From assembly GCA_008729055.1 (NCBI GenBank), contig SDUX01000008.1, forward strand, positions 5,171,756 through 5,235,755: a stretch of 64,000 nucleotides of DNA, given 5' to 3'. The position numbers were made by a program, and so were the translations under genes. The stretch comes from Pyropia haitanensis (lineage: Eukaryota > Rhodophyta > Bangiophyceae > Bangiales > Bangiaceae). Under the pieces are notes generated by a model, which had not been told where the DNA came from, ran no database searches, and saw only the letters and a program-made list of their open reading frames with translations. Positions within the stretch are counted from its first letter, which is position 1, and the number at the start of each line of letters is the position of its first letter. Below, piece by piece: positions 55,600 through 64,000 of the stretch.

Positions 55600-58187
55600 T
55601 CAGGCGTGAAAAACGTACAACGCCGGTCCCGCTGACACGGCGCTCACTTGCGACACGGGCGACGCGTGGACATACATGATTCGCCGCGTCGGATCCACCA
55701 GCTCCTCCGTCGTCGCGCCGGCAATCAGGTCCGCTGCCAGACTTTGCGCCGAGAACCGATGCCGCCCCGATGCACCAGACACGAAGTCCACACTCGCCTC
55801 GATCGCGGCGCCTGACCCGTCAATCGACGAGTAGGATTGATAGAGTCCGTTGTACGAGCCGGTCAGCATCGAGCGGCCGTCGCACGAGAACGCGCATGTG
55901 TACTTGTCAAAGATGCAGTCCTTGTCGTACAGCGCCGACAGACGGTCATGGAGGTGCTCGTGAACGCCCACCTCCAACACTGGTGTTCGCTCCTGCCGCA
56001 CGTCCCACAAGCGTAGGTGCATGTAGTCGCGCGCCAGCAAGAAACGACCATCGCAGTCAGGGCTGAACTTGACGTCCGACACGCTGGCAATAATCTCGGA
56101 GAAGAACGACTGCCGCAGCGCTGACGACGAAGACGGCTCCTCAAAGGACCGCGCCGCCCGGTGGCACGTCGCGCTCTCCCGCAGGTCGCACAGCTTGACC
56201 ACCCCCCGGGAGGAGGAGTGCGCAAACAAGTGGCAGTGTCGCGGGTGAAACTCCACCGCCGTGATGACTTCGGTCAAGTCCTCCATCTTCGTGGGCTTAA
56301 TGTCCAGCACCGTGAAACCGCAGCCACCGGTCTGCACGTTCCACAGGTTCACCCGCAAGTCATCGGCAGAGAGGAAGGTCTCTCCGTCCGAGTTGACCGA
56401 GATGGAGTTGATGTGGTAGGCGTGCACGTTGGAGAAAACGCGTCGGGGGGTGGCCGTGATGCGGCGACCACGAAGAACCATCTGGGGCAGCTCGAGGTAC
56501 GGGTTGAGGTGTTGCTGTACATTCCCGTTCTGAGATGACCCGTCCGGTGCTGCGGGCGGCAGCCGAGCATCTTCTCTTAGCGACGTGTCCGTCAGCAGAT
56601 CCACCAGCGACCCCGACGACGACGCCTCTTCCACCACCATATGTTCACAGTCACCGGGACGGGCGCCATTGCTGCCGCCGCCCAACCCGCCAGCTGCCGC
56701 CGGGTCCATCTGCCACTGCGTGGATGATGGTAGCACTCCATTGACAGCGGTCGGTTGCCAGGCAGCGCCACTCCCAGCCGGCCGTTGTGGAGCGCACTGC
56801 TGCGACGGCGAGGCCCGCCGGTTGGCAAAGCCGCGTGTCGCCATTGGAGACAGCGGCGCCCGCGACACATGCGAGAGGGATATCAGCTCCTTGCAGTCCG
56901 TCTCCGCCACCCGCCACAGCTTGATCGTTTTGTCGTTGGTCGCCACGAGCCGGAACGCATCAGCCGCGAGCTGGGGGAACCAACGAATCTGGTTGACCTT
57001 CTCCTCAATCTCCATCGACTTGAGGTAATCAAACTCCGGCTCGTGGCTCTGGAACTGGGTCCAGAAGCGCAGCTCGGGGGGGTGGGGCTCCCACCCAAAA
57101 GACGGGCCACAGGGTCGCCTCGCCGGCCGCTCGTGCCGCCGCGCCTTCGGCACCCGCCCCGTACCACGCTCCAACGACATTACCGACGCGGAAGCGACGT
57201 GACCATTCGCCGCGCCCCCACCACCGCCCCCCGCGGGGTCGTCGTCATTGACAGCGTCGTCGCCGTCCGATGTCGACGCATCGCTGGCGTCTGACTCGTC
57301 GTACCCGCCGCCAGTGGTGCTGTCAGTGCCACTGCGGCGGCCACTTCTTGGCAAGTGAGCCGGCCGCTTGAGCGGGTGCCGTGGCCGACGGGTCACGCGG
57401 GAGCCCCCGTCAACACGGCGGAGAACGACGATGCGGCCGCCCTTGTCACCCGTCGCTACCACTTCGCCCGTCTCGTTGAACCGCACGGCCGAAATGATAT
57501 CCGCTTCGTACACGGTAGGACCCCCTTCGCCGTCGCCTTCGCCAAGTGAGTCCGTTCCGTCTGCACCTACGGGCACCGCCGCGGCGGCCTCTGCGCCGAC
57601 CATTGCGTCGGAGACCATGCGGGACGCTCCGGAGTTATTGGTGCCTCCGCACCCAAACGCCTGCAACGTCATCACCACAGCACAGCACAACGACATCAAG
57701 ACAAACAAGTCCAGCGACCATCCATCAGCCAGAAGCACCAAAACACGAAAAACACATGCAGAACAAGAAAACGGGGGCTCGTCAGAACAAAGAACCCCAG
57801 GTAGCACCCATCAACAACAAAACGGATCCCACGTACACAGCCGAACAACGCACACACCACAAGGCAACCAACAGAGCGAAGGTACGCAGGCGAGAACGGT
57901 GCCCAGATACCACCACTCCCCCTCGCCAGCACCCAGGCCCATTCAGCATTGCCCGCACGCACACCCCGTCATCCTATCTACAAAACAAAAGGCTGGCCGG
58001 CCCGCCCCCCTACTACCCTCCCCCGCCCTCCGCTCCTCCCATCCCTCTCGCAAGCTCCACACATCACTCGACCCCGCCCCCCCCCCCCTCCCCCCACGCC
58101 CCAATCAACCCGCTGACGTGATCCACCCACCTGTGCAAAGCAGTACTGCACCGGGTGCAGCACGTTCGGGTCGTCCTCCGGGTGCAT
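55600..58187 (-). CDS. Protein phosphatase 2A B55 (PR55) regulatory subunit, 2 exons, about 705 aa
   Basis: B55 is the WD40 subunit that directs PP2A to its substrates. Exon 1 (58187-58131) encodes HPEDDPNVLHPVQYCFAQ, which matches the start of the fold; exon 2 (57660-55600) follows in phase 0 after a 470-bp intron (donor GTGGGT, acceptor TTGCAG). Family blocks in order are EADIISAVRFNETGEVVATG, SHEPEFDYLKSMEIEEKVNQ, ATNDKTIKLWRV, ADDLRVNLWN, EFHPRHCHLFAHSSSRGVVK, DYMHLRLWDVRQE, and KDCIFDKYTCAF with MLTGSYNGLY. Two disordered insertions (about residues 85-190 and 285-420) make it roughly 250 residues longer than usual, and the final strand is divergent. A frame starting MRRGAATYASSDEDDAA just upstream could extend the N terminus if the G run at about 58208-58218 is miscounted. 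Confidence 0.92.
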
Positions 58188-59889
58188 AGCCGTGCCGCGA
58201 GAGCCAACCCCCCCCCCCCTGCTCCAACCGCGACGGGCCCCTGCGTCGCGCCGCCCGACCCGCGCCGCCCGTCCCCGCCGCCGCCGGCCGCGTCATCTTC
58301 GTCGCTGCTCGCGTAGGTCGCTGCTCCCCGACGCATGCTGCCGCCGCCCCGCCACCGGGGACCATCGGCGGCCGCGCGCGCCCAGCCGCCGCCGCGGCCG
58401 CCGCCACCGCCAGCCACCCACCCGCGCGGCGCGCGCGGCGCGTGCACCACGGCCGCCAACGATCCCAACGGCGCAGGCACGCGGTCCGACAAAAACAAAA
58501 AAAAAAACGGCCAAGAGCAAGCACCGAGAGCGGGCGCACCGTGGCGCGGTCACCCCGATCACGCCGCGCGAGAAGCCACAGCGGTCGGGCGCCACGACAC
58601 GCAGGGCTCACCCTGCGTCGTTGCCGCCGTCGGGGTGAAGGCGGGGTTCCTCCTCGACACGGGCAGAGGCGCGGGCGCGCGCCAGCCCGCCCGCGGCAGT
58701 TCGACCGCGGCTGGAACCGCCCCGCCCCGCGGCCGCACGGGTGACCCGCGCAGCGTCGTCACCTCGTCACCCTCCCCGCAAGGCGCTGCGTCCACGCGGT
58801 GCCGACGCCCCGCCGAGCCGGCTGTACTCGGACCCAGCCCACAGCCCCCACGCACGCACACCACCCCGCCGCCGTCGTATCCTCCCCTCCCCCCCACGCC
58901 CCCCCCTCACCCTGCCCCGCCGCCACCCTTGGCCTCCACTAGTTAGTTGACCCCGTCTCCCGCCTCCGTCCACCACAAGTCGGGGGTACCCAAGGTATCC
59001 ACAGCAACACAGACGGCCGTGACCGGGTCCACAGGCCAACGACGATGCGGCTGCTGCCACCACCAGCACGTTGCCCGCCTCCCCTCGCTCGTCACCCCAC
59101 CCTCCGCCCCTTCCTCTTGCTCCCCGTCAAGCAAGACCGCAGCTCCCCGCACACGACTTGCAAGCCGCACCGCGACACGCCGGGCGCACCAGCCGGCACG
59201 CGCGCGGCTGGTACCCCGACCGCCGCGCGAGCACCACGCCGCCCCGCCGCGGGCAACCGCGATGGCACACGCCCACCCCCCCCCCGCGGGCGAGGGCACC
59301 CGGCGGGGCCGTCGACAGCGGGGAGGGGGGAGCAGCGGTCGGTAGGCGGGCGGGCGGGCGGGCGGGCGAGTGGGCGGGCGCGCGGGCGGTGGCGGTGACC
59401 GCGGCGGCGGGCGGTCGGGGTGTGGCCGAGGCGGGTGTGGTGACGGGTCACGACCGCCGTGACGCGGGCTGCGTTTGGCAGGCGGCCGCGGTTCGAGAGA
59501 AGCGGGGGCGGGGGGGGGGGGGGGGTGGGGAGGGGGGGGGAGCGGGGGTAGCCACCGCGAGCGAGCGGCGGCAAGGGCGCGTCGGCCGCGCGGGGAGCGG
59601 GTGAGGGTGCGTGGGACGAGCGGGGGAGGGCACCGCGTGCGCGTGCGGCGGAGGGGGCACGTGGAGGGGGGGGGCGTGCGCGTGTGCTCATCAGCGGGGA
59701 GCGCGGGGTGTTGGGGGGGGGGTGTGCGGCGTGGTCGGGGGTCACGTTCTGCGCTCTCTCCTCCCACCCCGACGCCGGCCACCCCGCGGGCGCGCGTGGT
59801 CGTGCACCAGCGCCCGGGGGGGGCTGCGCCGATTAAAGGTGGCCCCGCCAGTGTCAGAGCGACGTGCGTGGCAGTCAAACGTCCGTCGA

Positions 59890-59928
<39 letters not shown>

Positions 59929-61110
59929 ACCTTGTCGAATTGGAGCTGGCGGCTGCGCGGCGGTGGGGCCAAGCGGGACACGTCCACGACGGCGGTTTGG
60001 CTCTCGCGCTGCGCGCTGCGCGCGAGGCGGCGCGGGATCCGTGGCGCCACCGTCCTCCTCGTCGGGGGGGGAACCGTCGCGCCAGGTAGGAGACCGCCGG
60101 GACCTGTGGGGCCCCGTCCATGACCGAGCCCCTTCCTCCCGTGCACCAGCGGAGGCAGGAAAAGAAAACGATACGGAACAGCCGTGTGGCTTGTCGGGCG
60201 CTGCCCTCCTGGGCACGCCCTGGTGCTCGTCTGCTCTTCATGTGGCTGCCGCCGCAGTCTGGAAGGAGGGGATGGTACACATACAGCTGGGTGAAACGGC
60301 CAGAGGCATCCAGTCTTGGTGCGTGCGAGCCTTTATTGTACAGAGCACACCTGTCCTTCTGGATGTGTCTCGGCTCGGCTATCTGTTTTTGGTCGCGTGG
60401 TCTCGGCACGAGGAGTGCGCTACCCGTCAGCCGGGTTCGACGCATCCACAATGGCCCATTCCGTACCTCCCTCCCAGACGGACGTCCCGCTCGGTATGGT
60501 GCTGACGTGACCGTCGGTGGCTTGCTGTGATCGCCCCTCCATGGTGCGCGCCACGCGCATGGCTCCGACCCCCAGCCATCGCTGCGAGCCACGCCCACGG
60601 TCACAGAGCAGCGGTGCGGGCTGGGCCTTGCCCTCAACGACAGCCGTCCGTGCTCCGTCCATGCCGTCAGTCCGACGCCACGAGCCGGCGTTTGCGCACC
60701 CACAGCGCCGCCCCAACAGAAGAGGAGCCGCGCGCGCTGGCAGGCGCAGGCGGTCAGCACACACGACGAGGGGGCGTCCCGCGCGGTGGCTGGCAGCCGC
60801 CACCGGCCGCCGCTCGGCCGCGTATGCCAGCGCGGGGCACCCAGGCAACGCCCTCGCAATAGGAGCGCCCGACGCAAGGGCGACGAGAGCACGGCACCAC
60901 GGAGGGGCGCGCCGTGCGGCTGCCGGCAGCCGCCGCCGGCCGCCGCTCGTCGACAGATGCCATGAAGAGTACGGAGGATCCCCCCACGCCCCTCCACTTG
61001 CCGCCCCCCACTGCAGGGGCGGTCCCCGGCCCGCCACGGAGCCAAGCGGGTTGCCACAGAGCCGGCCGTCCGACGACCCCACCCGTGTCACCACCGCCAC
61101 CGTGGTGTAG
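58188..61110. other. Low-complexity intergenic region
   Basis: Long frames exist on both strands but carry no motif. It contains the G34 run described separately, and an imperfect direct repeat of about 70 bp at about 60761-60830 and 60890-60960 (shared core GGCAGCCGCC, then CCGGCCGCCGCTCG). No RNA gene was seen. Confidence 0.45.
59891..59924 (+). repeat. G34 homopolymer
   Basis: This is a run of 34 consecutive G residues, the longest in the window. It can form a G-quadruplex and its exact length is unreliable in any read technology. Confidence 0.85.
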
Positions 61111-61505
61111 CTACACCAGGCTCCGGTACAGGATGTGGGCATCCACGTACTCCGTTTCCCCCCCCCCCCCCCCGTCACTGGCATGCGCGCCGCTGCCGGG
61201 ATGGTGCCGACGCGGCGCATGCCGACGCGCGCCCACAGCGCGCCCGCGGCCGCGTTGTTGGCAAACACCAGGTTGAACACGACGCCACGGTAGCCGAGGT
61301 CCGCCGCCGCCCGCGCGTGCACGGCGGCCATGAGCGTGCCAACGCCGCGGCGGCGCGCGGCGGGGGCGGTGACAAAGCCGCCGTTGGCCAGGTGGTCGCA
61401 CCGGCCGGGGAAGTTGGGCTTGACGTAAAACGCGCCGAGCAACGGGGGGGGGGTAGGGATGCGGGGGGGGGAGCCGCCGCGGTGGGCGCGCCGCCACCGC
61501 CGCCG

Positions 61506-61547
<42 letters not shown>

Positions 61548-62068
61548 TCTACGCTGCCGCTGCCGCCATGGCCGCCGCTGCCGCCGGGCCCACCAGTGTC
61601 GCGATTGCCGCTGCCGCCGTGGCCGCCGCTGCCGCCGCCCCCACCGCCGACGCCATTGCCGCGGATGCCAGACGGGGCGGTGCGCTCCCCCCCCTCCTCG
61701 GTGTTGCTACCAGCGGTGGAAGGCAGTGGCGGCGGCGACGGCAGCGCCGGCCGTGGCGCCAGCAGCGACGGCGGCGGCATCGCCGTTGCATCCTGCCCCC
61801 CCTCAGCGGCCACGACGACAAACGCGGCGTGGGAGCACCAGTAGGCGATAAACGCGGCGTCATCGAGGGGCGCCTCCCACGGCCACGCCCGGTCCACGGT
61901 GACCGCGTGGCGGAGGAGCGCCGCCGCGGCGGGCGTGTCGGCCGCCGCGTGCCGCCGCACCCGCACCGGCGTGCCGTCGCGGAGGGTCGCGCGGAGGGGG
62001 AGCCACGACAGCGCGCCGGGGGGGAGAGGGGGGGGACGGGAGGGGTCGCCCCGCCGGTGGCGTAGCAT
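61111..62068 (-). CDS. GNAT N-acetyltransferase, Mpr1-like, with two homopolymer frame shifts
   Basis: The frame from the ATG at 62068 gives LRDGTPVRVRRHAAADTPAA, then WPWEAPLDDAAFIAYWCSHA and a Gly/Ser linker. After the C10 run on the minus strand (61453-61444) the protein continues in another frame as LLGAFYVKPNFPGRCDHLA, NGGFVTAPAARRRGVGTLM, LGYRGVVFNLVFANNAAAGA and ARVGMRRVGTIPAAARM. After a second run (G16 on the minus strand, 61173-61158) a third frame gives EYVDAHILYRSLV and the stop. RRRGVGTL is the acetyl-CoA pyrophosphate loop. The block YVKPNFPGR...NGGF and FNLVFANN closely resembles fungal Mpr1, which acetylates azetidine-2-carboxylate and proline-derived toxic intermediates. Both breaks fall in long runs, so sequencing error is likely; otherwise it is a pseudogene. 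Confidence 0.72.
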
Positions 62069-62782
62069 GACGCCATGGTTGCAGGGCGGGGGGGCGCGAG
62101 CGGGAGGGGGGAGGTCAGGGGGGGGCGATGGGAGGCCGCAGGGGTTGGGCAGAAGGGGGATTGGCTAAGCGGATTTCGGTGCCCGCGTGTTTGATCCCTG
62201 GAGCCCCGGCAACGTCGGATGCGGTGTACGTAGACTGGCTCCCAAAGCCGAAAGCCATATTTCAGCTTTCACATGCAAGTAAAGCCGTACTTGAGGGGGT
62301 GCGTATACGTCCGGGGGCTGTCGGACGGGCTCCAAAGCCGGTGCCACCGTACGCCATTTTCAATGCGGGACAGCGGGACGGCACTCGAGTGATGACATTC
62401 GCGGTGGTGAGCCAACATTGACTGTACGGTCATCCGACTGTTCGCACAGAGACATATTTGTACGGTGTAGGACAGACAGAACATCAAGTAGCCCAGAAAT
62501 TCGGAGAGCGCCAGCATGCCTCCTCTGGGGCGCTGGCACGACCCGCCTGCTCAAGGCTCGTGTCGTAGGTATAGGTCGCGGTCTGGAGAAGGAGCCGCTG
62601 CAACACGCATCGGACGGTGCTCGCGAGGTGTGTTGGCCTCCAGCTCGTCATTGACCTGGTCGTGCACCCCTGTGCAACCTCATTCTCCCATCTTTGTTGC
62701 CTGGTGCTTCCCCAACCCCGCCTCTCCTACTCTGTTGGCTGTGGCTGGCCGTCAAGGCGGGCGGCCGCCGTGTCGTGGGGCC
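62069..62782. other. Divergent promoter region
   Basis: This lies between the GNAT (-) and makorin (+) starts, less GC-rich than the genes. Repeated CAAAGCCG/AAAGCCG words occur at 62233-62345. No gene. Confidence 0.45.
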
Positions 62783-63945
62783 ATGACCCCACCCGGCACG
62801 CCCTGCCGGCGGCCCGCCCCCCCCGCCCGCGTCGCCTGTGCGTTCTACGCGGCGGGCTTCTGCCGCGCGGGCGCGGCGTGCCGCTTTTCCCACGACACCC
62901 CCGCCGCAGTGTCGGCGGCCGCTGTGGCCGCGGCGGTGGCAGCGGACACAAACCGCGACGGCGGCGGCAGCGGCAGCGGCGGCGGCAGCGGCAGCGGCAG
63001 CGGCGGCAGTGGCGGCACGCAAGTATGTGCCCACTACCTGATTGGCTCTTGCCGGTACGGGGCGTCGTGCCGGCGGTTGCACCCGCCAGGCGTGACGTTA
63101 CAAGGTGTGGAGGACGCGGGCGTCGGCGGGGACGGGCGCGGGGCGGCGACGGCGGCGGCGGCGCCGGCGGCGGTGGGCGGGGGGGGAGGGGGCACCGGCG
63201 GCCGGGAGGGAGGGCGCGAGGAGGTCCGCGGGGGTCGGGTGGAGCCGGCGGTGGCGTCGGGGCCGCCGGCTGGGGGCGACGCTGCTGCGGCGACCGAGTG
63301 TGGGATTTGCTTTGACCGCCCCCGCGGTCCGGGGGGGCGGTACGGGCTGCTGAGCGGGTGCGACCACCCGTTTTGTTTGGACTGCGTCCGCCAGGTGCGT
63401 CGGCAGCTGGGGGGGACAAACGGGGTACAGGCCGGCGGGACGACTTGCCCCGCGTGGATGGCGCGCCTGAAGTCCTATCGCGCTGGCGCTTGGGAATGTT
63501 GCGAGGCTACTGCTTGCTGTTTATTTCTGCGGCGCGTTTTCTGACGCGGTCCATGCTTTGCCGGCCCTGCTCCCACTGTGCTGTTACCCTTGGTCTTCTC
63601 GTTCGACAGTGGCGCTCCGCGGATGATGGCAGCGAGTCCTCTTCCTCGTCTGTGCACAAGACTTGCCCGGTACGTACCTTCTGCCTACTGTTTTCTGATG
63701 CTCTGCCAACTCCTTTTGCGCCTCGAACAGGAGAGGGTTTGCCACTCGAGTGCTACTCTGGGCTCTTGTTGACGTGGCTGATTTGCGTCGCCCCTTGGTT
63801 GTGTTGTTCCCCTTGTGCGTTCCGTCTGCAGCTCTGCCGTGTCAAGAGCCACTATGTTGTTCCGTCCGTTACCTTTCTAACTGGCGCACGCAAGGCGGCC
63901 GCTACGGCCTCCTACATGGAGCACGTGGCGCGCATTCCGTGCAAG
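62783..63945 (+). CDS. Makorin-type CCCH zinc finger / RING E3 ubiquitin ligase, incomplete at the window end
   Basis: Exons are 62783-63394, 63610-63669 and 63832-63945, all phase 0, followed by a further donor GTAGGT at 63946, so the gene continues beyond the window. Two C-x7-C-x5-C-x3-H fingers (CAFYAAGFCRAGAACRFSH and CAHYLIGSCRYGASCRRLH) flank a Gly/Ser linker. The C3HC4 RING starts ECGICFDRP, runs through GCDHPFCLDCVRQ and, after splicing, WRSADDGSESSSSSVHKTCP and LCRVKSHYVVPS, which restores the CPLCR pair and the makorin-like YVVPS sequence. The exon 3 end, SYMEHVARIPCK, should lead into the final CCCH finger. Makorins bind RNA and ubiquitylate partners. The start is the ATG before TPPGTPCRRPAPP. 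Confidence 0.88.
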
Positions 63946-64000
63946 GTAGGTTTGACCCCGCCCGCTCGGTCCCCTGTCTGGCGCGTGCTTGTCCTCTGCG

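Noticed and set aside
58943..61057. 704-codon minus-strand open frame
   Set aside because: Composition follows the GC content, it spans the G34 run as poly-Pro, and it has no domain or splice logic.
1..64000. tRNA, rRNA, CRISPR arrays, prokaryotic operons or phage genes
   Set aside because: I found no cloverleaf, rRNA core, spaced direct-repeat array or ribosome-binding-site pattern; intron structure shows nuclear eukaryotic DNA.

Overview
This window is nuclear DNA of a very GC-rich eukaryote. Many genes are interrupted by short spliceosomal introns, and there are no operons, Shine-Dalgarno sites or prokaryotic layout. Third codon positions are almost all G or C, proteins carry long Ala/Gly/Pro tracts, and homopolymer and triplet runs are everywhere. 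A plastid-style NFU scaffold protein with a doubled NifU module, an RWP-RK regulator and a front-end fatty acid desaturase point to a photosynthetic protist. A bangiophyte red alga (Porphyra/Pyropia type) is my best guess, from general knowledge only; other GC-rich algae remain possible.

Layout. 0-10 kb: RWP-RK regulator (+), protein O-mannosyltransferase (-) and a GIY-YIG/NFU fusion (+). 10-23 kb: low-complexity DNA with several broken or unrecognised genes, plus two related membrane proteins in tandem (a 233-aa form and a 783-aa form). 23.2-25 kb: two nearly identical 727-bp terminal-inverted-repeat elements in direct orientation. 25-28 kb: extreme low-complexity DNA. 28-36 kb: a six-exon trypsin-like secreted protease, then a metallophosphoesterase of the ADP-ribose/CDP-alcohol diphosphatase type. 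36-41 kb: an unrecognised large protein (-) and a cytochrome b5-fused front-end desaturase (-). 41-44.2 kb: an AT-richer island, a 1.2-kb TIR transposon carrying a dead coiled-coil ORF, and a foldback element. 44.8-47.7 kb: a four-exon surface-type membrane protein. 49-58 kb: a P-loop kinase (-), a bZIP-like factor (+) and the PP2A B55 regulatory subunit (-). 61-64 kb: an Mpr1-like GNAT acetyltransferase (-) and a makorin-type CCCH/RING E3 ligase (+) that runs off the window end.

The genes do not form one pathway. They are an ordinary mixed set: transcription factors, secretory-pathway and surface proteins, lipid desaturation, Fe-S assembly, phosphatase regulation and ubiquitylation.

Three window-wide patterns stand out. 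First, 12 of the 16 intron donors I could place begin GTACG, an unusual 5' splice site. Second, three TIR elements all sit in 3-bp CNG target duplications. Third, several apparently real genes change frame exactly at runs of seven or more identical bases, which looks like assembly error or slippage and means those models need read-level checking.
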